Below, one piece after another: positions 44,863 to 53,709 of a stretch of DNA of 64,000 nt. The position numbers were made by a program, and so were the translations under genes. Position 1 is the first letter of the stretch. The number at the start of each line of letters is the position of its first letter. This DNA comes from Paludibacteraceae bacterium (GTDB taxonomy: Bacteria > Bacteroidota > Bacteroidia > Bacteroidales > Paludibacteraceae): positions 1-64,000 of the forward strand of contig JAFZPM010000036.1 of assembly GCA_017550335.1 (NCBI GenBank). Direction: 5' to 3'. Under the pieces are notes generated by a model. That model was given only the letters and a program-made list of their open reading frames with translations, searched no databases and was not told where the DNA came from.

Positions 44863-45669
44863 CTATTCCACCAGCAGTTCGTATGCCTCGCTGATCCGTT
44901 GGAACTTTTCCGTGGATATTTTCAGTTCCTCGTCGGACGCGTCGATTTGTCTGTCCGGGTGGTATTGCATGGATAGTTTGCGGAAAGCGTTTTTGATATC
45001 TTTCTCGGAGGCATCGCGGGAGACACCCAAGACATCGTATGCCCAATCCTTGGATGAGGAGCGTTTGCTGCCGGACGAGGTTTGGGACGAATCATTGCGG
45101 GATGAGTTCGTTTGCTGATTGCCCGTATTCTCCCAAGTGAATCCGTATGCGAAATACCCGCGTTGGCGGTCGAAGTCCACCTGTTTGATGCAGGCGAAGC
45201 GTGCGTACATCTCAATGACCTTCGCCTCTTTCTTCTCGATGCGTGAGTCGACGACCGCTATTTCGAAGAGGGTGGTGAGCAGGGCGAGCCGTTGCTTGTA
45301 TGTCAGGTGTTGGTTCAATTGCAGACAGAAGGGCCTCAGATCCTTTGGGACAGGCTCTTTTACCCACTGGGACATTTTAGACAATATCACGCGGGCATCC
45401 TCTTCCTCGAAGTATTGGGACAGGTATTTCTTGGCTACGTTCAGTTCGCTTTTCGTCGCCTTCCCGTCCGCGACCATCACAGCGCATAGCAATCGTGCCA
45501 CACTGTTGAAGAGAAGGCCGTATTCCGAGGAAGCCCCTGTCTCCATGTTGGACATCCTTGAATCTTTGCCGTTGCCCTTTGCAGTCTTCGGAATTTTTTC
45601 GTCGTCGGATGATAGCCATCCCAACGAATAAAAAACTATGATGAGAACTATGATTGCTATGATAGGCAT
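44863..45669 (-). CDS. Membrane-anchored TerB/J-domain protein (DjlA-like)
   Basis: The 268-residue protein has an N-terminal helix ([19 protein letters not shown]), a TerB-like domain at about 48-165 ([19 protein letters not shown]), a Ser/Asn-rich linker and a C-terminal J domain with [17 protein letters not shown] and the catalytic YHPDR. That is the DjlA arrangement: a DnaK co-chaperone held at the membrane, with the J domain in the cytosol. It lies 86 bp upstream of clpS on the same strand and may contribute to protein quality control with the Clp genes. Confidence 0.88.
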   Translation of the reverse strand: MPIIAIIVLIIVFYSLGWLSSDDEKIPKTAKGNGKDSRMSNMETGASSEYGLLFNSVARLLCAVMVADGKATKSELNVAKKYLSQYFEEEDARVILSKMSQWVKEPVPKDLRPFCLQLNQHLTYKQRLALLTTLFEIAVVDSRIEKKEAKVIEMYARFACIKQVDFDRQRGYFAYGFTWENTGNQQTNSSRNDSSQTSSGSKRSSSKDWAYDVLGVSRDASEKDIKNAFRKLSMQYHPDRQIDASDEELKISTEKFQRISEAYELLVE

Positions 45670-45675
45670 CGCTTA

Positions 45676-47448
45676 TTAGAAATAAAATGATAAACCAGCC
45701 AAGAAGTTGAATCCATGGACATCGTATCCGTACCAGCTTTGGTAAGATTGGTTGAACATGTTGTCGAAATTCACGAAGAAGTCCAACCAGTTCAGGAATT
45801 TATAGTCCGCGCCTATGTTGATGTTGTGGGCGTTCTTCATCTCCACCGCTTGTCCGTTCACGTAAGCATGTCTTCCTCCTTCGAATTGGTATCCCAGGTT
45901 GAAGCGCAAGTCCTTGGTGAAACGGTAGCTGGCGTGGTAGTCCAGTCTCCAGTCAGGTCTTTGCCAAGCGTATTCGATCTTGTCCAAGGCCCATTTGTTG
46001 ACCACAGCATCGAAGCCCATATCCAGTCTCTCCTTGTAGTGGTAGCCTAGGGACAAGCCTGCGTTGAATACGCCTGCGTTCTTCTCGTACACCACATCGA
46101 ATTGGCGGGTCATGACCATGGTCGTATCGCCGTCCATGACGGATGGACGCATCTTGTTCACGAAGAAGTAAGGGTTGTTGATGATTTTATAGCCTCCGTA
46201 GATGTCCATGTCGACCCGTTTGGCCACTTTCACGCGTACCCCCGCATAGACGTCGATCGGGGTGTAGGTGTCTTCCAGGCGCACGTCTGAGGCGATGTAT
46301 TTATTCTCCCTGGTCGTCTTACGGAAGTTGTTCACGGTATAGTCGCCTGTGACGCAGGCGTAGAGGTATGCGATATTCTCCTTCAGCTTCACTGTTCCGA
46401 AGATGTCCGGGCATACCGTACCCTTTTTGCCTTGCCCGAGGCCGAACGCTGCCTTGATACCGATGTTGATCTTGCCGATGTCGCCGCTGAACACCGCGTT
46501 AGGCTTAAATTTCAGTACGGTGTAGTTGTTCATGTTCGCCGCATTGGCGAAGTCGTAGTATGGGTCCGTTTCCGGCATGCTCATGAAGATGTTGTACATG
46601 TCGAAGTCCAGTCCGATGATATAGTTCTCCATACGGTATCCCCCACGTAGGTTGGTGAGGATGGTATGTTCGGAGAGGTCATCGTTATTGCTGAACAGCT
46701 GGTAGTTCGTCTGGAAGTCGTAGCGCCATTTGCCGATGAACTCCTTCGTCTTGAAACGTACGTTGGCGTCCATGTTGAGGAAATGTTGCTTGAATTCAAT
46801 GTTGTCCGACTCCGAATATCCTCTGTTGTAGAGGGCCTGCATCGCATCGTCGTATCCGTAGTAGCGGAAGGCGTCGTAGTCAGCCACGAAGAAGGAGCTC
46901 AGTTCCTTGGAGTGTCGGATGGTGGAATTGAAGCGGAGCTTAGCCCTCGTGTCGCAGTCCACCGCCTTGGACTTCATGTCGCTGAGCAGTTGCTCATAGT
47001 TGTCCGCCGATAGTTTCACGTTCCCGAAAGCGGATCTGTGTTTTATGTCCAGATCCATCGCGTAGTTTTGTTGTTGGAAGATCGGGGTGTAGAAATCCCC
47101 TAGGAGGGAGGAGTAGTTGCCACCGCCTATGCGGGCGAAGTGTTGCTTGTCTGTCCGTTTCCTTATCGGTTGTGCGGTCGCATAGTCCAGCGGGTATAGC
47201 TCGCTCTGTTTCACATCGTAGGGTGTGGTCCATACTGAGTATGTGGACTCCCTCTTCTTCGTCTCGATCGGTTTCAGTTCCGGCATGGTGCTGATTTTCC
47301 CAGCATCCTTGATGATAGGGTTATATTCCTTCACCACATCGACGTTACGCTCTATGGTTGTGTCCGCGCTTTCCTGGGCGGAGGCGGTGGCGCAGAGTGC
47401 GGTGAGTCCAGTTATCAAAAACAAACGTTTCATATCGTAGTTACCCAT
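45676..47448 (-). CDS. Outer-membrane beta-barrel protein (TonB-receptor-like)
   Basis: The 590-residue product has a signal peptide (MKRLFLITGLTALCATASAQ from the sixth codon; the first ATG overlaps the TPR gene stop as TAATG). A conserved ERNVDVVKEYNPIIKDAGKI segment follows, then a long barrel with strand pairs and ends YDVHGFNFLAGLSFYF. Bacteroidota often annotate such proteins as TonB-dependent receptors, although no plug domain is seen here. It is translationally coupled to the TPR protein upstream, suggesting a joint role in the outer membrane. Confidence 0.72.
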   Translation of the reverse strand: MGNYDMKRLFLITGLTALCATASAQESADTTIERNVDVVKEYNPIIKDAGKISTMPELKPIETKKRESTYSVWTTPYDVKQSELYPLDYATAQPIRKRTDKQHFARIGGGNYSSLLGDFYTPIFQQQNYAMDLDIKHRSAFGNVKLSADNYEQLLSDMKSKAVDCDTRAKLRFNSTIRHSKELSSFFVADYDAFRYYGYDDAMQALYNRGYSESDNIEFKQHFLNMDANVRFKTKEFIGKWRYDFQTNYQLFSNNDDLSEHTILTNLRGGYRMENYIIGLDFDMYNIFMSMPETDPYYDFANAANMNNYTVLKFKPNAVFSGDIGKINIGIKAAFGLGQGKKGTVCPDIFGTVKLKENIAYLYACVTGDYTVNNFRKTTRENKYIASDVRLEDTYTPIDVYAGVRVKVAKRVDMDIYGGYKIINNPYFFVNKMRPSVMDGDTTMVMTRQFDVVYEKNAGVFNAGLSLGYHYKERLDMGFDAVVNKWALDKIEYAWQRPDWRLDYHASYRFTKDLRFNLGYQFEGGRHAYVNGQAVEMKNAHNINIGADYKFLNWLDFFVNFDNMFNQSYQSWYGYDVHGFNFLAGLSFYF

Positions 47449-50400
47449 TAATTCTCATTAACAATCTTTTCGTTTTCACTCTGTTCGATGCGGTTTAGCC
47501 TAAGCTTGATTTCAGAGGCGATGTCATCGTTCCCGTTATAGTTTTCGCGGACGCTCAGCAGGTATTGCTTCGCCTCGAACATCTTCCCCTGCTTCATGTA
47601 GATGTCGGAGAGGAGGATGAAGCTCTTGGCCAGCCAATACTGGTGAGGCGTGTTCTTGTCGATGAAGGCGAAGATCTCCTTCTCCGTGCCGTCCAAGTCG
47701 CCAGCCCGGAAGGAGTACTCCTGCTTGATGAACTGCGATTCCGCGCCGTATGCGTCCATGCAGTTTTCCGAGAGCACCTTATAGTCGGCGAGCGCCAAGG
47801 CGGAGTCTCCCAACAACTCGTATGTGCGGGCCCTTGTGAAGAGCGCCTCACGGTAGATTGCAGGGTCCAGCTTGTCGCTGTTGGTGAGCAGGGTGGCGGC
47901 ATCGACGGTATGTTCGAGGTTCCCCAAAAGGTTGTGGCACCTCATGATGCCCAGACGGGCGGCCATCTTGTTCTCAGGGTTCTGGGCTACGCTGTCCAGC
48001 GTCTCCATGCTGGTGATGGCCTCCTTGTATTCCTTGTTGTCGTATTGGATCTTGGAGAGGAGCACCAGAGCGTTCTCACGGTCAGGACATCCGACCAATG
48101 AGGAGACGATGGCGAACTGTTCCTTCGCGTTCTCCTTGTCTCCCGTCTTGTAGTAACTGTCGCCGAGGTGGAACCGTGCCTTGTTGGTGAAGACGCTTTC
48201 CGGGAACTTCTCCAGGAAGTTGGTGAAGCTTTTCGTTGCGCGTGCATATTCCTCCTTCTCGTAGAGGTTTTCCGCGGCGAGGTAGGTGAGGGAGTCCTGT
48301 TCGGAGCGTTGGAACTTGACGAATCCGCCTAAGGTTCCCACATAATCCGCATATCCTTGGATGTTATCCTGTTCGAAGTAGATGCGCTTCAGGTTGTCCA
48401 AGGCGGTGTGGGCCTCCTCGCTGGTCGGGAAGTAGTCCACGATCTCCTTGTAGGTGGCGATGGACTTGTTGGTGTTGTTCATCTCGTCATAGAGCATGGC
48501 GGTCTGCAGACGGCCTTTCCTGCTAAGCGGGCTGTGAGGGTAATCCTTGTTCAGCGCCTCGTAGGTCTTGATGGCCTTGTCGTTTTGCTTCATCATGATG
48601 TAGGCGCGACCGATCTCATACTTGGCGTCCGCCAGGTACTCGGACTGCGGGAAGGTCTTCTGCAGCTTGTTCAGGGTGGCTATCTTGCCATTGTAGTCTT
48701 TCTGCAGGCCTTGGATGAAGGCTTGCTGGAAGCAGGCGTAGTCCGCACCTGGTCCGCGCATCGAGTATACTTGCGAGTAGTTTTTCACCGCATTGCCGAA
48801 GTCGCGTTGGTAGAAGTAGCAGTCGCCGATACGGTTGGTGGCGTCGGCGATCAGCGTCTTGTTCTTTTCCTCCATGTTGACGTACTTCCTGAACCAAGAC
48901 AACGCGTCCGAGTAACGTTTTTCCGTGAAGCGGCTGTACCCCATGTTGTAGTGGGCGAGTGTGAACTCCTCGCAGCTTCTGGCGCCAGGGGAGTTGACGA
49001 AGGTCTCGAAGTCGCTGGCGGAATGGCTGAAATCCTTCAGTTTGTAGTAGGCCTCGCCCCTCCAGAAGATGGTGGAAGCCTCCAGCGTGCGGTTGTATTG
49101 TCCGTCCTTCAGGGAGGTGTTGAAGTGTTCGATGGCCTTGGCGTAGTTGCCGTTCGTGAAGTTCTCGATACCCATGCTGTAGGCGATGCGTTGGCGTGCC
49201 TCGTAGATCTGGATGTTCTTCTCCTTGATCTTCTCGATGGATGCGTAGGCCTCCGCATAGTTCTTCGTCGTGAGGTAGAGGTTGGTCATGTAGTTGTAGA
49301 CCCTATCCCTGTAGCGGGAGTTCGGGAAGGTCTCCAGGAAGCGTTCGAAGGCGGTGATCGACTCGTTGAAAGGAGAGTACGACTGCTCGTAGATGGTCAA
49401 CGCGTAGTTGTAGAAGGCCTCCTCCTTCACGTTCGGGTCGAAGTCCATGCGGCTCGCCGATTCGAAGCAGAACCTGGCGTTGGTGATGTTTTTCTGTTTG
49501 ACGTAGCAGGAGCCGAGGTAAAGGTAGGCGTTCTGTCCCATCGCGTCCTCGACGGCGGTCACCGTCTGAAGGCATGTGATCGCGTTCTGGTAGTCGCCCG
49601 TCTGGTAATACGAGTTACCCAACATGTACATGTTCTCGCGGACCACCTGCTCCGCCTCCTTTTGGTAGAGTGAGAGGTACTTGATCGTGTTGGCGTAGTC
49701 CTTCTTTGTGTAATAGCATTCACCCAAGAGCCTATGGATCTCTTTGCTGTTCTTGTTGTTCGGGTCAGCCTTCAGGAGCGCCTCGCCGGTCTCCAATACC
49801 TCGTCGTAACGTTTCTGCGCGTAGTAGATTTGGAAGATGTAGTAGGGAACGATGCGTGCGTATTCCGGTAACTGTTGCAGTTCCTCAAAGACCGGCAAAG
49901 CGGACTCATAGTCCTTGGACAGGTAATCCGTGTAAGCTTTGTAGTACTTGGCCGCCACGTTGTATTTGGATTGCTGGTTCAATAGGATCGAGAAGACGTT
50001 TCTGGACCTTTCGACCTCCTTGCATTGCAGCAACGAGTAACCCTGTTTGAAGAGATAGTCGGCCGATTCCGCCTGTGAGAGGAATAGCCTATCGCACTGG
50101 CTGAACTCTTCGACAGCCTCCTTGTAGAGCTGTTTATCGTATTTATGGGAGGCGGAGAGGAAATGGATCCTGTTCGCCAAGGTGGATTGCGGGTTGTCGG
50201 ACGTGAATGCGTCCATCTTCCTGCCGGCATCCTTCCGTTGCAGTTCGTAGCTGCAGCAAGCGATGTAATACTCTGTCTCGATGTAACGCGGCGAACGGTC
50301 TTTCATGTCCAACGTCAGGAAGTACTCGTTCAAACGCTCGTACGCCGCCTTGAAATGGCCTTGGTCATACAGGGCCTTCCCCTCGTGGAATAATTTGTCC

Positions 50401-50483
50401 GCCTGTGTGTAATCCTTTGATTGCTGCGCACATAGTAGTTGCGCCGAAACCAACATGGATGCTAAAATGAGTTTTTTTCTCAT
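47448..50483 (-). CDS. Exported TPR-repeat protein, 1011 residues
   Basis: A signal peptide (LILASMLVSAQLLCAQ) precedes at least 20 tetratricopeptide-like helix pairs, such as AIEHFNTSLKDGQYN and ALSWFRKYVNMEEKN. The last part carries YLLSVRENYNGND and ends Glu/Asn-rich. It should be a periplasmic scaffold. Its stop overlaps the start of the barrel gene at 45676-47448, so the two are a functional unit. The length is comparable to large periplasmic TPR proteins of T9SS/gliding organisms, but an identity with SprE is not supported. Confidence 0.8.
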   Translation of the reverse strand: MRKKLILASMLVSAQLLCAQQSKDYTQADKLFHEGKALYDQGHFKAAYERLNEYFLTLDMKDRSPRYIETEYYIACCSYELQRKDAGRKMDAFTSDNPQSTLANRIHFLSASHKYDKQLYKEAVEEFSQCDRLFLSQAESADYLFKQGYSLLQCKEVERSRNVFSILLNQQSKYNVAAKYYKAYTDYLSKDYESALPVFEELQQLPEYARIVPYYIFQIYYAQKRYDEVLETGEALLKADPNNKNSKEIHRLLGECYYTKKDYANTIKYLSLYQKEAEQVVRENMYMLGNSYYQTGDYQNAITCLQTVTAVEDAMGQNAYLYLGSCYVKQKNITNARFCFESASRMDFDPNVKEEAFYNYALTIYEQSYSPFNESITAFERFLETFPNSRYRDRVYNYMTNLYLTTKNYAEAYASIEKIKEKNIQIYEARQRIAYSMGIENFTNGNYAKAIEHFNTSLKDGQYNRTLEASTIFWRGEAYYKLKDFSHSASDFETFVNSPGARSCEEFTLAHYNMGYSRFTEKRYSDALSWFRKYVNMEEKNKTLIADATNRIGDCYFYQRDFGNAVKNYSQVYSMRGPGADYACFQQAFIQGLQKDYNGKIATLNKLQKTFPQSEYLADAKYEIGRAYIMMKQNDKAIKTYEALNKDYPHSPLSRKGRLQTAMLYDEMNNTNKSIATYKEIVDYFPTSEEAHTALDNLKRIYFEQDNIQGYADYVGTLGGFVKFQRSEQDSLTYLAAENLYEKEEYARATKSFTNFLEKFPESVFTNKARFHLGDSYYKTGDKENAKEQFAIVSSLVGCPDRENALVLLSKIQYDNKEYKEAITSMETLDSVAQNPENKMAARLGIMRCHNLLGNLEHTVDAATLLTNSDKLDPAIYREALFTRARTYELLGDSALALADYKVLSENCMDAYGAESQFIKQEYSFRAGDLDGTEKEIFAFIDKNTPHQYWLAKSFILLSDIYMKQGKMFEAKQYLLSVRENYNGNDDIASEIKLRLNRIEQSENEKIVNEN

Positions 50484-50508
50484 TGGTGTCTATAATTATA
50501 CATTTTCG

Positions 50509-50516
50509 CAAAGATA
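50509..50516 (-). promoter_or_regulatory. Candidate -7 box of the TPR-barrel operon
   Basis: Minus-strand TATCTTTG, exact, about 25 nt upstream of ATG 50483. No TTTG at -33. The rest of 50517-50775 has no gene and nothing else that I can name. Confidence 0.5.
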
Positions 50517-50775
50517 CAGAAACTAAGCGACAAAAAGCGGATGTGAAAAGTAAAAAATTTAACAACCCACACGGCTATTTCATTTGCCACATTAGACACG
50601 TGGCATTTACTATTTAACCATTTACGATTTACTATTTACAATTAGCGCCTATGAGATAATTTCGCGTCAAACTCCATGAACTATTTTCTCCGTGAGGAAT
50701 CCTTGCATATTTCCCAATTTTTTACGAATTTTACACTTATTGCGCAGTGTTCTCTCATGAAGTTTAAAATCAAAA

Positions 50776-50813
50776 GCGAAGGATGCCCTCTTTCTAAGGA
50801 AACGGTCCTTCGC
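50776..50813 (+). promoter_or_regulatory. Inverted repeat in the leader of the lipoprotein gene
   Basis: GCGAAGGA (50776-50783) and TCCTTCGC (50806-50813) form a perfect 8-bp stem with a 22-nt loop, ending 27 nt before ATG 50841. It could be a leader regulatory hairpin or an upstream terminator; there is no T-run, so the first is favoured. Confidence 0.45.
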
Positions 50814-50840
50814 TGAACAAGAAATGATAAATTTATATTT

Positions 50841-51629
50841 ATGAAACATGTTTTTTATTCAGCCGTCGCGCTTGTTACCCTCTCTTTCGCGGCGTGTGAC
50901 CAGCCGAGTGGGGGTGGGCAAACTGAGGTGTCCAACAACGCGAATGAGGTTACCTCCATTGCGGAGATACCTGCCGTAGGGGACGGGGCGAAGACGGAAG
51001 CGTTGCCGAACAGCGCACCGGCTATCACGGTGACGGTGAAGGGAGGCATTGACCCACAGAACTGGAAGCCGGGCGAGACAGCGACCCTCACGTTTAACCG
51101 ATTCCCTCGGAACGCGGCGGAGTGGCAAGCCGTCCAAGAGCAGTATGGCAACAGACCCGAGGCGGCGGTGCTCCTCGAACTTATGGCGTTCGAGATATAT
51201 AACCATGACAAGGAGGAGGGAAGCAAATGCCTCGACATGGGCAACGTGACCAACAACATTCCTGACGTGACCAGGATCCTGAAGGATAGGTATAACCCGC
51301 AGTACGGGGACTACTACACGCCCCAGCTCGTGGCGACCTACATGGAGGGTGCCACGCCTGAGAACGCTTACAAGGCGAATCAGCCTTTCACGATTCAGGT
51401 GCGTTCCCATAAGGTGAATAAATACCAAGATTCCAATGCCCTCAAGGGAACAGTGCTCTACCTAGAGGTGTACAGTTCAGGCTATGATACCCCGTGGAGG
51501 GGAATCAGCGTGACCAAACAAAAAGGTTGCCCGTACTACAAGGCGGTGAACTGCCCTTCGCTCTACACCCAGTGCAAGCCCGTCTCCTTCAAGATCGACG
51601 ACGAGTATACGGATATCTGGGCGCAATAA
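50841..51629 (+). CDS. Lipoprotein of unknown function
   Basis: The 262-residue product has a lipobox (YSAVALVTLSFAAC). A low-complexity Gly/Asn/Glu linker follows, then a domain beginning ITVTVKGGIDPQNWKPGE and containing PETAVLL-like EAAVLLELMAFEIYNHD and a set of Tyr/Pro strands. It ends CKPVSFKIDDEYTDIWAQ with cysteines (CPYYKAVNCPSLYTQC) likely in disulfides. No family recognised. It lies on the outer membrane by prediction. Confidence 0.65.
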   Translation: MKHVFYSAVALVTLSFAACDQPSGGGQTEVSNNANEVTSIAEIPAVGDGAKTEALPNSAPAITVTVKGGIDPQNWKPGETATLTFNRFPRNAAEWQAVQEQYGNRPEAAVLLELMAFEIYNHDKEEGSKCLDMGNVTNNIPDVTRILKDRYNPQYGDYYTPQLVATYMEGATPENAYKANQPFTIQVRSHKVNKYQDSNALKGTVLYLEVYSSGYDTPWRGISVTKQKGCPYYKAVNCPSLYTQCKPVSFKIDDEYTDIWAQ

Positions 51630-51689
51630 AAGGGCGTGAAATAGGCTGCGGGAAGGCCAGCATAGGCCATTCCGCAGGTGAAAAATAGA

Positions 51690-51725
51690 GAGAGGACTAT
51701 CCTTCAGCGGGTTAGTCCTCTTTTT
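51690..51725. terminator. Terminator shared by convergent genes
   Basis: GAGAGGACTA and TTAGTCCTCT flank a TCCTTCAGCGG loop, followed by TTTTT on the plus strand. The stop codon of the minus-strand gene (51712-51714) lies inside the right arm. Confidence 0.8.
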
Positions 51726-51963
51726 CTGCCTTCGTGATGGTTATTTCCACATTGTTTCCGAGACCGTTCATCGTGCGCAGCGCTGTGATGGCCTGGGCAT
51801 CCGTGTATTGCCCGATGATCGGCACCCGCATGTAGTGGTCGCCGTCCCAGTCGCCGGAACCCTTCACCTTGAAGTTCACGAGGTAGTTGGTCGAATTGCT
51901 CAGGGTGGAACCTACCTCACCGAATGCCCTGAAAATCTTCATTAAGTGGTTTAATATACCCAT
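51712..51963 (-). CDS. Small 83-residue protein (unknown)
   Basis: The protein begins MGILNHLMKIFRAFGEVG and continues with beta-rich sequence ending ITITKAEKED. A strong GGAGG lies 5 nt before the ATG and a promoter lies further up, so the gene looks real. A DGDHYMRVPIIGQYTDAQA segment resembles small Bacteroidota proteins found near surface genes, but I do not know the family. No signal peptide or membrane helix. Confidence 0.6.
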   Translation of the reverse strand: MGILNHLMKIFRAFGEVGSTLSNSTNYLVNFKVKGSGDWDGDHYMRVPIIGQYTDAQAITALRTMNGLGNNVEITITKAEKED

Positions 51964-51988
51964 AATGCCTCCGTATTATTGTTTTACG

Positions 51989-52021
51989 CAAAGATATATA
52001 ATCGGCTGAAATATTGTACAA
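51989..52021 (-). promoter_or_regulatory. Promoter of the 83-residue gene
   Basis: Minus-strand TTG (52019-52021), 22 nt, TATCTTTG (51989-51996). The -7 box is exact; the spacing is slightly long. The start is about 20 nt before the ATG. Confidence 0.5.
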
Positions 52022-52083
52022 TGGTCGCATCTGGTTTTGATCGTGCGGGTGGGTGCCATTTGACCCACATCCTTGAAAAAGCG

Positions 52084-52113
52084 GAGGCTGTCCCTGGAGA
52101 ATGGAACAGCCTC
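52084..52113 (-). terminator. Terminator of the protease gene
   Basis: GAGGCTGT and ACAGCCTC form an 8-bp stem extended by CC/GG. Read on the minus strand it is followed by CGCTTTTTC. Confidence 0.75.
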
Positions 52114-52146
52114 TTAAAACAATCGTCCAAGGAGAGGGACAACTGT

Positions 52147-53703
52147 TTATTTCACGATGATGTATTTGGTGAACACGTCTTTCTCGTTCGTGATATGCAC
52201 CACATAGATGCCCATAGGTCGGTTGGAGAGGTCTATCCGCACCTCCTTGTTCGAGGATTCCCCCTCGTATGCGATGACGCCTCTCATGTCGACGATGGTG
52301 ATCCGTTTATTTCCCTCCTCGTTGAATCGGATGTTGAGCTCGCCTTCCGTCGGGATAGGATAGAGTTCGACGTTCCACGACTCGTCTTCAAGTTGCTCGT
52401 TGAGTTCCGTCACGATATACTCCATGCTGTTGATGTCACCGACATGGTCTAGACTATCCTCGCAGGATATGAACTCCGTCCTGAAGTTGGCGTTTTTCGT
52501 CTTGAATCCGTCGCGGAGGTGGATGTATTTACCGCTCCTGAAGACGACATTGCAGTTCTCCAGTGCGCTTCTCCCGATGATGTCGTACATGGCCTCTAAC
52601 TCGATGTCGCTCCTTTTGTCATACTTCACGTCCACTCTTCCTTCCAGATCGAAACGGCAATAGATGAAATCGCTTTCGCTCGAGTAGAACTGAGGCGCCT
52701 CGAAATCTTCAGGTTTTTTCTCCCTCGTTTCCAATTTCGAGCACGCATCATGGTCTTTGGCATATATGTATGCTTCCTCGAGCGACACCGTTTTGTCGCC
52801 ATTCGCATCGATGAATTCCGAATCCTCAGGCTTCTTGCCGTCGTATGTGGTGCCTGTCAGGGCGTCGAAGAATTTCACGAAAAAGGTGTTGAATTCACCA
52901 ACGGTTCCCCAGGAGTATTTGCTTGCCGAGGTGGATGTGATGATGGTCCTGTTTTCACCCTTTAGCTCCTTTAGGAATCCACCGCTGTAGCACTGCGAAA
53001 AGAAAAGGTTGGCATGCTTATAAGAGATATTGCCCAAGAGCCTGCTCATATCATACGGATTCACGTTGTAAGGACTGAGCGCCCTCCACAAACAAATCTC
53101 ATTGGGAGATTTGCCGCCATGATCCGTGACAAAAACCCATAGCCTTTCGATATCCTTGATGCCGGCAAGGGAATCGAACGTGTTTTGTACATGTTCCCAT
53201 GTGGCAGCGTTGTCGATGTCGGTCTTCCCATCTCCATCCAAGTCTGTCGGGGCATTGATCCTGTAGTGACGGAGTTCGCCGATCTCTTCTATAAGGACAT
53301 CATCCGGCATTATAGGTGCGGTGGGAACATTCTTGATGCTATCCGTCCCGATCAGCGTCTCCTTGCCGGTGTCTAGTCCATCCGCCATCAATACGGTGAT
53401 GTTGGAGGCTGGAATGCCCTCGATATTCGTGAAGTACTGGTAAGCAAGCGAGCAATCGTTCCAATAATGGACGTAGTTGCAATAGGGGTCGATTCCTCCG
53501 TTGATGATGACCACATGGTCATTGGGGGCATACTTCCCTGTCTTTTCATATACGTTCGGGGAAAGAAGATGGTATGTCTGATGCAAACTTCCACTCCGCA
53601 ACGTGTTGCCTCCGCTGAAGGTGGTCTCTCCCTGCGCCACCGAATGGTTCGTGGCTAGGAAGGTGATGGCGGCTAGGAGTAAAATATATCTCAGCGTCTT
53701 CAT
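52147..53703 (-). CDS. Caspase-fold (legumain/C13-like) protease with T9SS type A tail
   Basis: The ATG at 53703 (MKTLRYILL) follows a frame that begins with TTG. The product is 518 residues. After a signal peptide, the catalytic region has WVFVTDHGGKS (probable His) and FFSQCYSGGF (probable Cys), the clan CD pattern of C13 and gingipain-like peptidases. A DLDGDGKTDID loop can bind calcium. The last 75 residues are a T9SS sorting domain (VELYPIPTEGELNI, then GVIAYEG, MGIYVVHITN, FTKYIIVK). It is thus a secreted or surface cysteine protease. Autoprocessing or cleavage of host proteins is possible. The upstream gene ends 6 bp before this ATG. Confidence 0.8.
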   Translation of the reverse strand: MKTLRYILLLAAITFLATNHSVAQGETTFSGGNTLRSGSLHQTYHLLSPNVYEKTGKYAPNDHVVIINGGIDPYCNYVHYWNDCSLAYQYFTNIEGIPASNITVLMADGLDTGKETLIGTDSIKNVPTAPIMPDDVLIEEIGELRHYRINAPTDLDGDGKTDIDNAATWEHVQNTFDSLAGIKDIERLWVFVTDHGGKSPNEICLWRALSPYNVNPYDMSRLLGNISYKHANLFFSQCYSGGFLKELKGENRTIITSTSASKYSWGTVGEFNTFFVKFFDALTGTTYDGKKPEDSEFIDANGDKTVSLEEAYIYAKDHDACSKLETREKKPEDFEAPQFYSSESDFIYCRFDLEGRVDVKYDKRSDIELEAMYDIIGRSALENCNVVFRSGKYIHLRDGFKTKNANFRTEFISCEDSLDHVGDINSMEYIVTELNEQLEDESWNVELYPIPTEGELNIRFNEEGNKRITIVDMRGVIAYEGESSNKEVRIDLSNRPMGIYVVHITNEKDVFTKYIIVK

Positions 53704-53709
53704 ACTCAA

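Noticed and set aside
48357..49673. 438-codon open frame opposite the TPR gene
   Set aside because: Antisense shadow; Val/Leu/Arg/Asp-rich with no domain and no start signal.
47448..50483. Identity of the TPR protein with SprE
   Set aside because: Length and repeats are broadly similar to large gliding/T9SS TPR proteins, but no SprE lipoprotein signal or specific motif is present.
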